Shown: positions 1 through 6,276 of the stretch, in pieces
Position numbering within the stretch: position 1 is the stretch's first letter
Layout of the letters: each line of letters opens with the position of its first letter
Assembly: GCA_035529405.1 (NCBI GenBank)
Contig: DATKWV010000224.1
Location: forward strand, 1-10,032
Reading direction: 5' to 3'
Origin: DATKWV01 sp035529405
Lineage (GTDB): Bacteria; Planctomycetota; Phycisphaerae; Sedimentisphaerales; Anaerobacaceae
Length of the DNA stretch: 10,032 bases
The notes under the pieces: model-generated
Databases searched by the model: none
Told to the model about the DNA's origin: nothing
What the model saw: the letters and a program-made list of their open reading frames with translations, nothing else
Made by a program: the position numbers and the translations under genes

Positions 1-23
1 TGATTACGTCTTTTGTTTTTCAT
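1..23 (-). CDS. Possible start of a gene running off the left edge (partial)
   Basis: An ATG at 23-21 is preceded by AGGAG (36-32) with an 8-nt spacer, a good Shine-Dalgarno arrangement. The seven complete codons in the window read MKNKRRN, a lysine/arginine-rich start common for bacterial proteins. Nothing can be said about function. One caution is that the same frame stays open upstream of this ATG to a stop at 101-99, reading RIIKVDLSPGTIVSPGDRF just before the Met. The true start could therefore be further upstream, or the frame could be the continuation of the 74-325 ORF after a frameshift. The Shine-Dalgarno site is the main support for this start. Confidence 0.4.
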
Positions 24-33
24 GAATCTATCT

Positions 34-56
34 CCTGGACTAACTATCGTCCCAGG
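34..56 (-). promoter_or_regulatory. Inverted repeat overlapping the ribosome binding site of the left-edge gene
   Basis: On the minus strand CCTGGGAC and GTCCAGG form an imperfect inverted repeat (one extra G) around an 8-nt loop. The right arm includes the first bases of the AGGAG ribosome binding site for the ATG at 23. An RNA hairpin here could partly mask the site. This is a weak structural observation and may be chance. Confidence 0.25.
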
Positions 57-73
57 CGACAAATCCACCTTAA

Positions 74-325
74 TTATGCGCCCAGTTTTTGGGGAGTATT
101 ATACCCAATGATGCGTGAAAACATGTTGTGGTCTAACATCGCAAAGAACTTATTCTTCTCGACAGCCGTTTCTTTCACGTATGCACCAAGAGAATATTTG
201 TCAAATAAATCAACTGGCAATATGGTCGTAATGGTATCACTGTCCCGAATCATCTTCTCAATTCTTTGCAGGTCCATCAAGTCAATGTTGAAACGCACAA
301 CTTTCATCATAAGGTTGTCCCACAA
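74..325 (-). CDS. Unrecognised short protein, possibly a truncated gene remnant
   Basis: This is a short ORF of 83 residues from a TTG at 325-323; an in-frame TGA lies 6 nt upstream of that TTG. ATG codons at 310-308 and 307-305 are alternative starts, giving about 77 or 78 residues. No start has a strong Shine-Dalgarno sequence. The product is soluble-looking, with an ordinary mix of charged and hydrophobic residues (for example KYSLGAYVKETAVEKNKFF) and no signal peptide or membrane segment. The amino-acid texture looks like a genuine protein, but I do not recognise a family. At the 3' end another frame is open from 98 leftwards, so the protein may once have been longer and been cut by a frameshift. 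It is separated from the operon to its right by about 350 nt. Confidence 0.35.
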   Translation of the reverse strand: MWDNLMMKVVRFNIDLMDLQRIEKMIRDSDTITTILPVDLFDKYSLGAYVKETAVEKNKFFAMLDHNMFSRIIGYNTPQKLGA

Positions 326-438
326 GCCAAGTCACCATTATTTGTCTATTCAACTAGAAAAACGGCATCAGACACCATTTCGTTTGCTCCCGTCCGCATA
401 AAAGGGCAGATGTGCGAGCGACCTTTTAATATCGTGTC

Positions 439-466
439 ATTATATCCAAAACCGTCAATCCCACAA
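439..466 (-). promoter_or_regulatory. Possible promoter ahead of the short ORF
   Basis: On the minus strand a perfect TATAAT lies at 444-439. A weak -35 candidate TTGTGG (466-461) sits 16 nt upstream of it. A better -35-like hexamer, TTGACG (458-453), is too close to TATAAT to pair with it but could pair with GATATT (434-429) at 18 nt. Transcription from here would enter the 74-325 ORF after a leader of about 100 nt. In an AT-rich stretch, chance matches are likely. Confidence 0.3.
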
Positions 467-510
467 CCACAATTATTGCGGCCCAATATCTTCGAGATAA
501 AGTTGAAAAA

Positions 511-524
511 CTTGAATTTTCAAG
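511..524. repeat. 14-bp dyad CTTGAA-tt-TTCAAG
   Basis: This is a perfect 6-bp inverted repeat with a 2-nt centre, about 45 nt upstream of the possible minus-strand promoter. The two-fold symmetry and compact centre resemble a binding site for a dimeric regulator rather than a stable RNA hairpin. No regulator is encoded in the window to link it to. Confidence 0.25.
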
Positions 525-566
525 ACAGGTTTGATATTCTATTAAAAATAAGGTTTAGCGGCGTAG

Positions 567-595
567 CTGAGCCCTTCGACAAGCTCAGGACAGGC
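567..595. repeat. Copy of a widespread dispersed hairpin repeat (CCTGAGCTTGTCGAAGG type)
   Basis: The forward strand carries CTGAGC (567-572) and GCTCAG (583-588), a perfect 6-bp inverted repeat around the 10-nt loop CCTTCGACAA, followed by GACAGGC. From memory, this is a short repeat scattered through many environmental bacterial genomes. Its accidental translations appear in predicted proteins as peptides such as FDKLRTG or CPELVEG. Here it lies between genes, about 80 nt past the PIG-L stop codon on the transcribed strand. It could form a hairpin at the end of the operon transcript, but no T-tract follows directly. Confidence 0.75.
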
Positions 596-672
596 AGGAA
601 TATGCAAGGTTATATGGGAAATCCCGGTTTGTCTATGTTCACATTCAATCCGTTGATTGCAGACCAAATCAG

Positions 673-1401
673 CTAAGGCAATATACGCCGAGTAAGTCCA
701 CGTTGATATGCATCCAGTCGGCAGAAGCCCTCGGCAAATTTACAACCTGCGGCAAAGCCGCGAAACCTTGCCTGCACTTCAAGCATTTCCAGCATATCGG
801 TATTTGCCAGTTCTTTCATAGGTTTGACCTGGCTCTGGTGGCAGGCGAGCATTTTCTTTTTTATCTCTATAACCGAAGTGATATCCACGTATTCGGTCGG
901 CAGAAAACCGATGCCGGCAACGTTATCCATATAATAAAGCTGCGTTTTGCCGAAACGGCAGGCCGGCTGTTTTTGGCCGGGGATGTGCGGCAGGCCCTTC
1001 TGGAAATAGGAATCGAAAACAAGCTGCGAAACATAACGGTGGTCGGGATGATAGTCGGCGGGGCTGTGAGTGAAAATCACGTCCGGGTCCGCCTGTCTTA
1101 ATATGTCTATCATTATCCGGCGCTGTTGTTCATTTGGAAAAACATGCTCATCCGTGATACCGGCCCAGAGCAGTTGCCCTGCGATTATATCTGCCGAGTC
1201 CTGGGCTTCTTTTTTGCGTATATTGGCTAATTCTTCCGGTTTTATTTCAAGGTCGCCCATATTACCGCTTGTAAACACTGCCAAAGTAACGTTATGTCCC
1301 AGCCGGGCATACAGCGCAAGTGTCCCGGCACAATTCAATTCGATATCGTCGGGATGGGCGGCGACCGCCATAATGTTCAGGTTCTTTTTCTGATTATCCA
1401 T
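673..1401 (-). CDS. PIG-L (LmbE-like) family N-deacetylase
   Basis: PIG-L family enzymes are zinc-dependent and remove N-acetyl or other N-acyl groups from amino sugars or their conjugates (GlcNAc-PI, mycothiol precursors, bacillithiol precursors, chitobiose). The hallmark AHPDD is at residues 15-19 (zinc ligand His16, catalytic-type Asp19). The second motif HSPADYHPDHR at 112-122 supplies HPDH (118-121). The intervening IRKKEAQDSA (61-70) matches the usual R-x-x-E helix. The 242-residue length is normal for the family, and there is no signal peptide, so the protein should be cytoplasmic. The ATG is preceded by AAGGA with a 10-nt spacer, 29 nt after the glycosidase-like gene's stop, so it is probably the last gene of the operon. 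The substrate is unknown; the neighbouring oxidoreductase and aminotransferase suggest an amino sugar or conjugate (inference). Confidence 0.93.
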   Translation of the reverse strand: MDNQKKNLNIMAVAAHPDDIELNCAGTLALYARLGHNVTLAVFTSGNMGDLEIKPEELANIRKKEAQDSADIIAGQLLWAGITDEHVFPNEQQRRIMIDILRQADPDVIFTHSPADYHPDHRYVSQLVFDSYFQKGLPHIPGQKQPACRFGKTQLYYMDNVAGIGFLPTEYVDITSVIEIKKKMLACHQSQVKPMKELANTDMLEMLEVQARFRGFAAGCKFAEGFCRLDAYQRGLTRRILP

Positions 1402-1430
1402 CGAACTTATGTCCTTATGAAAACAATGCG

Positions 1431-3887
1431 CTACAGGTTTTTCAGGGTGCCGATGTCTATAATATCACCGGCCCTGGCCTTGACCGGCCTGCCGTTGATA
1501 ATGACCTTCCTCAAACTGTCGACAGGCGGAACATGGAGCACAACTTTTTGCGGCTGACGTCTGAACCTGTGATTATAAGTTACTTTCAGGTCTTTACGGT
1601 CTTTACTGAGGGCGAACCTTATTGTCACCGGCCCGAATTCTGTCGGCATATTCTCAAATTCGGTTTCGAGCTCGCTGCTTAACCACGCCTTCGGCACCAG
1701 GCGCAGCAGATGAAGGCGGCCGATTTCAAGTTCATCGTCAATAACGGACAATCGCACCAAATCCGCAAGCAGCACAGACGCAAAAACGTTCCCGAAGATG
1801 CCGTGCCGCGTCTCACAGGATACGTATGTCTGCGGCGACAATGCCCCTGTTAAAAGAGAGTACATACATTCCAGATACCTGTAACGGTCTGCGAGCTGCC
1901 AGGAGTGGAAAACATTCCAGCTGTAACACGGTTCACAGCTTGATATCTCGTGAATCAGGACAGGTCTCTGCCAGCAATTGCCGCGGGGGTCAAAGATTTT
2001 CGTATTCGGTCCCTGACGGAAAAAGTCGACCGCCGAGTGCATGAGCTCATCATCGGCCTGCATAAGTTCGCTCCATACAAGGAACATCGGGCCCGCATCA
2101 AGATAAAAGGCGTGGAAAAAGTCACCGCTTCTGGATAAGGAAAGCGGCACAAGTGGTCTTTTACGTCCATTGCTGTCGGTCCAGCGGGGTGTGGTTCTGG
2201 CGTGTTCGTGAAAGACCTTTACAAAGGTTTTTTTATAGTCACGTGCCTCAATTGCAAATTCTTCGGCCCTTTCGTGCCCGATTTGCTCAAGAAGCCTTAC
2301 CGCGGTGACAAGGGCTTTGTAGTTCCAGCCGATACTCCAAACACTCTGGTTGGGAATACTGCGGTCGGTAGCAACCGCCGGCGGCAGTACTGCCGGCACG
2401 CCGTTGTGGTCTTCGATTGCGCGGGCGTCCCTGATGAACTCACAACCCCTGATAATATTATCCAGCCACTTGTCGATGAATTTGCGGTCGCCGGTCAGCA
2501 TCGCATGTCTGCAAACCTGGTAAAGAATTGCCCCATGGTCACTAAGCCAGTCTATGGAGGTCAGACTTTTCGGAGAGCTGAAATAGCCGGAATGCATTTT
2601 ATAACCGGGGCCCGGCGGTTTGATTGTGCCCTGGTTGGCTTTGAATATATCGATATGTTTTTCCACGACCGAATGATAACCGAAAATATCAAGAAGCATA
2701 TGGCTTGTCATCGAGGTGGGCGTAGGCCATAACGCATCGTATTGCCACGAACCGGTCAGAAACGAGTATTGGCCTGTTTCAGGGTTTTTTTCTGTGATAA
2801 GCTCAGCGAATTTCAAACTTCGGGCAATTGCCTGATTTATTTGTTTTTCGGGTGTCCGAATCCGCGCCGCCGTCTCAGGGACAACGGACCAGTATGCGTT
2901 ACTCTCAGCCAGGGCGCCTTCAAAGCCCAGGCTCATTTCCTTATTAATATTATTGGCATCGGCCGGCAGCATTGGAAGCAGCAAATCCGCGAAGACCCCT
3001 TGGCGAACAGGCAGGGTAATCGCAAGATAATAATCTCTCGAGTTGCCCTCGCGCTCTTGAAAGTCGAACACGGCTGTATCCGATGCCAGTGCAATCAGGC
3101 GGACAGTGCCGTCCGGTTCCATAACGCGCAGGCCGTCGGCAAAGCTTTCCGCGCTGAGGCGGTGCTGATAAGCCGAGTTGGCAGGGTCAACTGTCAGGTT
3201 GCCCTCTTCCATCATAATCCTGCTGATATTGTTGCGCCCGATATAAACTATGAAGCTGTATTCTTTCGGCGCCTTCAGCGGGTCAACATAGCTAACCGAA
3301 AGACGAATCCACGCATACAACGGCTCAATACCGCTGACGACATCTCCGCCGCCCGGGATGTGCGCAAAAACACTCTCTTCAAGCACAAGCCCGCTGTTGT
3401 CTTCGCCTGCTATCGGCCATTTTGTCCACAGCACAGGCGCGGCGTTGTCTGTCCAGCCCTGGTTGCCCAGTCCTTTGTCCAATGTGCTGCTGAGCTGATA
3501 GCGTCCCTGTTTGGCTGCGAAACGGTGTCTGTAGCTTGTGCTGCCGCCGAGGTGATAACCTTCGGCAAGCGGCTTGCCGTCCGCCGAGGGGGTGATTGTT
3601 AATTGAACACCCTGGTCTTTCCACTTAGCTGAGTGTTTTTTCGCTCTCCACGGGTGCGGGTCGGCTACGATGGTACCGTTATACACGATGTTAAAACGAA
3701 ACAGGTGGTCCTTCCACCCGATGGGTGTCCAGACATTCTTTTGCGGCGGCCACCACGTTTTTGCCAGTTCAGCGGTGGGCTCGTCCGCCTGCTGCGATAC
3801 CTGCTTGGCCGAAAAGGTGTTTGCCGAAAAGGTGCTGGTAATCAGCAACGCGGTAACGATAAAAATTATTAGTTCACGGAGCTTCAT
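1431..3887 (-). CDS. Secreted six-hairpin glycosidase-like protein
   Basis: The 818-residue product starts with an N-terminal signal peptide (MKLREL, then hydrophobic residues 7-19, probable cleavage near residues 22-27). An N-terminal beta-rich region (about 45-330) is followed by a predicted (alpha/alpha)6 region (about 345-690). That region has motifs typical of six-hairpin glycosidases: WQYDALWP (381-388), WLSDHGAILYQVCRHAMLTGD (447-467, with Asp450/His451), QSVWSIGWNYKAL (514-526) and SWNVFHSWQLADRY (656-669). A C-terminal beta-sandwich-like segment (about 720-818) begins with LHLLRLVPKAWL. I cannot place it in a numbered glycoside hydrolase family or name catalytic acids with certainty. 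It probably hydrolyses or binds a glycan in the periplasm or outside the cell. The start is supported by AAGGGGTG, 31 nt after the aminotransferase stop. It is the only exported protein in this four-gene module. Confidence 0.8.
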   Translation of the reverse strand: MKLRELIIFIVTALLITSTFSANTFSAKQVSQQADEPTAELAKTWWPPQKNVWTPIGWKDHLFRFNIVYNGTIVADPHPWRAKKHSAKWKDQGVQLTITPSADGKPLAEGYHLGGSTSYRHRFAAKQGRYQLSSTLDKGLGNQGWTDNAAPVLWTKWPIAGEDNSGLVLEESVFAHIPGGGDVVSGIEPLYAWIRLSVSYVDPLKAPKEYSFIVYIGRNNISRIMMEEGNLTVDPANSAYQHRLSAESFADGLRVMEPDGTVRLIALASDTAVFDFQEREGNSRDYYLAITLPVRQGVFADLLLPMLPADANNINKEMSLGFEGALAESNAYWSVVPETAARIRTPEKQINQAIARSLKFAELITEKNPETGQYSFLTGSWQYDALWPTPTSMTSHMLLDIFGYHSVVEKHIDIFKANQGTIKPPGPGYKMHSGYFSSPKSLTSIDWLSDHGAILYQVCRHAMLTGDRKFIDKWLDNIIRGCEFIRDARAIEDHNGVPAVLPPAVATDRSIPNQSVWSIGWNYKALVTAVRLLEQIGHERAEEFAIEARDYKKTFVKVFHEHARTTPRWTDSNGRKRPLVPLSLSRSGDFFHAFYLDAGPMFLVWSELMQADDELMHSAVDFFRQGPNTKIFDPRGNCWQRPVLIHEISSCEPCYSWNVFHSWQLADRYRYLECMYSLLTGALSPQTYVSCETRHGIFGNVFASVLLADLVRLSVIDDELEIGRLHLLRLVPKAWLSSELETEFENMPTEFGPVTIRFALSKDRKDLKVTYNHRFRRQPQKVVLHVPPVDSLRKVIINGRPVKARAGDIIDIGTLKNL

Positions 3888-3918
3888 TTTTCACCCCTTG
3901 CGTAAATAAATTCCCGGA

Positions 3919-5115
3919 TTATCCCTTTTCCATAATACGGATTGCTTTTTGCAGTTTTTCAGCCAGTTCTTTGGCTTCGTTTATTGAAAGAAAAATCAAA
4001 CTTACCGTCACAAGGCGGGGCATCACATCTTCCACGACCGGGCACAGGCCGTCGCGATACCTGTAATCGCTCATTTCCGTAAAAGGCGGGGTATGGTACG
4101 GCACGCCGTTGCCGTAAATGTCGCCCTTGCTGAAAAACTCAAACTGGTACGGCGCAATTTCATTGAAGCCAAACCTCAAACCAATTCCAAGCTCGTCATT
4201 AAGCTGCTTAAAACGGTCATAATCAAGCCCATGTTTATCACCTTCCCATTTACACGCAAACCAGTAGCCGGATTGCGCTGCCTGTTCGCGGACCAATCGC
4301 CGTTTGAGCCATTTACAATTGCCTACAGCATCATTGAGGATACTTAAAGTCCTGCCGTAATAGTCAAGTATTCTGTCGATACAGCTCAACTGGGCAAGGC
4401 CCATAGCGGCTGTCAGCTCTGTCATACGCCAGTTTAACGTCATCATAACAGGGCTTTCACCGGAAAAGGCCCAGATATTTTCAAGCCTGTCCGCAAGTTC
4501 GGGGTCTTTAACTACCGACATCGCACCATCGCCGGTTGAAAGCTGTTTGAACTCCTGTAAGCTGAACATTGCCATATCGCCAAAGGTGCCGACGTGCCGG
4601 CCCTGCCATTTGGTGCCGATAGCATGGGCACAGTCTTCAATCAGAAACAAATTGTTTTCTTTGCAAATATCCCGTATCCGGTCGATACGGTCGGCCAATC
4701 CCCACAGATGGGTACAGATTACAGCCTTGGTATTGTCGGTTATATTGGCTTCGAGCGACTCGGGGTCCATATTGTAAGTATCGCCGTCAATATCACAAAA
4801 ACGGGGTATGCAGTTAAAATAAAGCGACGCAAGAGCACCGAAATGTACTACAGGGTCACAAATTATCTCATTGCCAGCCTTGGCCCCGCTTACACTGACC
4901 GCTTCGGCCAATGCCAGCATCCCGTTGGCCCGCCCCAGGCAGTTTTGGGCGCCTATATACCTGGCAAATTCTTCTTGAAACTGATGTACTTTACCCTCCT
5001 TATTAAAAAGATTGGTCTGCCAGCCGCTGTTCAAGACGTCTTTGACATGACTTAATGCCACATCACCGAACTCTCTAAGTTCTCTCGAAAGTTTTTTTTC
5101 CTTGGCTAACTCCAT
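3919..5115 (-). CDS. DegT/DnrJ/EryC1/StrS-family PLP aminotransferase
   Basis: Enzymes of this family transfer an amino group, usually from glutamate or glutamine, to a keto-sugar or keto-cyclitol using PLP. From the chosen ATG the protein has 398 residues, normal for the family. It shows IEDCAHAIGT (PLP-ring Asp near residue 161), FSLQEFKQLSTGDGA with the Schiff-base Lys near residue 190, and NWRMTELTAAMGLAQL, the classic N-x-RMTEL-x-AA motif. The more usual GEGG after the lysine is GDGA here. A longer reading to 5154 is possible, but that ATG has no Shine-Dalgarno and overlaps the upstream gene. The ATG at 5115 has a perfect GGAGG (5129-5125) with a 9-nt spacer, 22 nt after the oxidoreductase stop. 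The oxidoreductase just upstream probably makes its ketone substrate (inference). Confidence 0.93.
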   Translation of the reverse strand: MELAKEKKLSRELREFGDVALSHVKDVLNSGWQTNLFNKEGKVHQFQEEFARYIGAQNCLGRANGMLALAEAVSVSGAKAGNEIICDPVVHFGALASLYFNCIPRFCDIDGDTYNMDPESLEANITDNTKAVICTHLWGLADRIDRIRDICKENNLFLIEDCAHAIGTKWQGRHVGTFGDMAMFSLQEFKQLSTGDGAMSVVKDPELADRLENIWAFSGESPVMMTLNWRMTELTAAMGLAQLSCIDRILDYYGRTLSILNDAVGNCKWLKRRLVREQAAQSGYWFACKWEGDKHGLDYDRFKQLNDELGIGLRFGFNEIAPYQFEFFSKGDIYGNGVPYHTPPFTEMSDYRYRDGLCPVVEDVMPRLVTVSLIFLSINEAKELAEKLQKAIRIMEKG

Positions 5116-5129
5116 AATTGACGACCTCC
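5116..5129 (-). promoter_or_regulatory. Ribosome binding site that fixes the aminotransferase start
   Basis: GGAGG at 5129-5125 stands 9 nt before the ATG at 5115-5113. The upstream in-frame ATG at 5154 is preceded only by an AT-rich stretch without purine-rich complementarity, so the shorter form (MELAKEKK) is preferred. Confidence 0.85.
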
Positions 5130-5137
5130 GGTAAGAA

Positions 5138-6175
5138 TTAGTCTTTAATTTCAATTATTTTACCAGTTTTTGCTGATTCTATCGCCGCAAAACAAACAGC
5201 GCTTGTTTTGTAGGCATCATCTATATCGTTTAAACTTTGTACTTCCCCTGCCAGCATATCAACAAAATGGTCCATCAGCTTATTCCATGTTTCACTGATT
5301 CCGCCCTGGACATTGTCCGGAATCCAGCTGGCCGGCAACCGTATGCAATCATTCTCATGACCGGGTTGGTCAAATTTCGGGATGTCTTCAAACCAGACTT
5401 TATTGTTGATAACAGAGCCTTTGGTTCCATACAGCTTGAAGTTAAAAGTGAACGGAACTATCGGGCCTACACAGCAATGTACCTTGCCGACAGCACCGTT
5501 TTTGAACCTGAACAAAGCCAAAGCCGTATCTTCAGTCTCTACCTGTTGTTTTCGCGGCAGGAACGTGTCTTTGAAGCAAACCACTTCTGTTATATCACCG
5601 CACATATATCGTATCAGGTCAACATTGTGGCCGCTGCCTGCATGAAAGATGCTGCCTGCAATATCTTCCCTGCCCAGCCAGCTCCAGATCGGCAAATCGC
5701 CGGGCACATAATGTATATAATCGGATTCAACCAGAAATGCCCTGCCAAGTTTACCTTCATCAAGAAGTTTTTTGGCATATTTATAAAGAGGATTGAGTCT
5801 GCGATGGTATCCGATAAGGAACTTTACGCCGGTTTTTTTAACGGCTTCTGTTATTCTTTTGCAGTCGTCGAGGGTAATTGCCATAGGTTTTTCGCAGTAA
5901 ATGGCCTTGCCGGCCCCGGCGGCCTCGATACACATTTCAGCATGCAGCGCGTTGGGCGAAGCAATCACAACCGCGTCAATATCCGATTTAAGAAGTGTTT
6001 TGTAATCATCAAAACAGGCGCATTTAAACCGGTTTCCCTTAAAAAAAGCATTGATATTAGCCTTTTCTTTATCCGCGATACCCGACAGTACGGCATTTTT
6101 GTTGGCCAGAATGTTTCGTGCGTGCTCAGTTCCCATCCACCCCAATCCGATTAAACCAATTTTCACTCTACTCAT
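5138..6175 (-). CDS. Gfo/Idh/MocA-family NAD(P)-dependent oxidoreductase
   Basis: This family oxidises or reduces a hydroxyl or keto group of sugars, sugar nucleotides or inositols. The N-terminal Rossmann fold starts with VKIGLIGLGWMG (residues 4-15), and ASPNALHAE (72-80) follows. The family hallmark EKP is at 95-97 (YCEKPMA). In the C-terminal alpha/beta domain GSGHNVDLIRY (180-190) carries the usual His183 and Asp186 of the active site. The 345-residue length is standard and there is no signal peptide. The ATG has a strong GGAGG (6186-6182) with a 6-nt spacer. It heads the region B module behind a possible promoter at 6246-6273. The following aminotransferase suggests it oxidises a sugar or cyclitol hydroxyl to the ketone that is then aminated. 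The substrate is not readable from sequence. Confidence 0.94.
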   Translation of the reverse strand: MSRVKIGLIGLGWMGTEHARNILANKNAVLSGIADKEKANINAFFKGNRFKCACFDDYKTLLKSDIDAVVIASPNALHAEMCIEAAGAGKAIYCEKPMAITLDDCKRITEAVKKTGVKFLIGYHRRLNPLYKYAKKLLDEGKLGRAFLVESDYIHYVPGDLPIWSWLGREDIAGSIFHAGSGHNVDLIRYMCGDITEVVCFKDTFLPRKQQVETEDTALALFRFKNGAVGKVHCCVGPIVPFTFNFKLYGTKGSVINNKVWFEDIPKFDQPGHENDCIRLPASWIPDNVQGGISETWNKLMDHFVDMLAGEVQSLNDIDDAYKTSAVCFAAIESAKTGKIIEIKD

Positions 6176-6197
6176 GATTAACCTCCAAAAATACGTG

Positions 6198-6224
6198 CTG
6201 CCGACACCAATGCACCATTGGCAG
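6198..6224 (-). promoter_or_regulatory. Inverted repeat in the leader of the oxidoreductase gene
   Basis: CCAATG (6207-6212), a CAC centre and CATTGG (6216-6221) form a perfect 6-bp dyad. Outer arms CTGCC (6198-6202) and GGCAG (6220-6224) also match, so a longer RNA hairpin with one bulge is possible. It lies just downstream of the proposed promoter and about 12 nt before the GGAGG site. It could be a repressor operator or a leader hairpin. No T-tract follows, so it is not a standard terminator. Confidence 0.4.
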
Positions 6225-6245
6225 ACAATTTCGGGTCAAGCTGCT

Positions 6246-6273
6246 ATTTTACCGCTGTACGTTTTCCTCTCAA
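6246..6273 (-). promoter_or_regulatory. Candidate sigma70-type promoter for the four-gene region B module
   Basis: On the minus strand TTGAGA (6273-6268) and TAAAAT (6251-6246) are separated by 16 nt, each one mismatch from the consensus. The -35 box begins 3 nt after the stop codon of the AlgJ-like gene. The predicted transcript would start near 6239, with a leader of about 64 nt containing the dyad at 6207-6221. It fits the only gap near 100 nt in an otherwise tight run of genes. Confidence 0.45.
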
Positions 6274-6276
6274 GGA

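Larger units (their letters stand above)
326..672. other. Intergenic region without a convincing gene
   Basis: About 350 nt separate the PIG-L stop from the short ORF. A hand count of 421-480 gives 22 G+C in 60, lower than in the operon (30 of 60 at 7861-7920). Forward-strand ORFs cross this stretch but have no ribosome binding site and no recognisable product. The stretch holds a possible minus-strand promoter (439-466), a 14-bp dyad (511-524) and one copy of a dispersed hairpin repeat (567-595). No convincing intrinsic terminator follows the PIG-L gene. Confidence 0.6.

Noticed and set aside
567..595. Rho-independent terminator for the operon
   Set aside because: A stem is present, but on the minus strand the T-rich stretch starts about 15 nt after it, not directly. 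It is better described as a dispersed repeat.
266..676. Forward ORF of 136 residues across the intergenic gap
   Set aside because: No ribosome binding site or recognisable domain; part of it is the translated dispersed repeat (PFDKLRTG), a known source of false proteins, and it overlaps the end of the PIG-L gene.
2742..3602. Forward ORF of 286 residues
   Set aside because: It lies entirely inside the glycosidase-like gene on the other strand, which has a signal peptide, ordered motifs and a ribosome binding site. The forward product has shadow-like composition.
5116..5154. Longer aminotransferase start (13 extra residues)
   Set aside because: It would overlap the oxidoreductase gene and has no Shine-Dalgarno, while the ATG at 5115 has a perfect GGAGG.
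5237..6154. Forward ORF of 305 residues
   Set aside because: It is the antisense shadow of the Gfo/Idh/MocA gene, whose Rossmann, EKP and HxxD motifs are intact on the minus strand.
3919..6175. Naming the pair ntdC/ntdA (kanosamine synthesis)
   Set aside because: The family logic fits, but no residue seen here fixes substrate specificity and no NtdB-type phosphatase gene is present, so no symbol is given.
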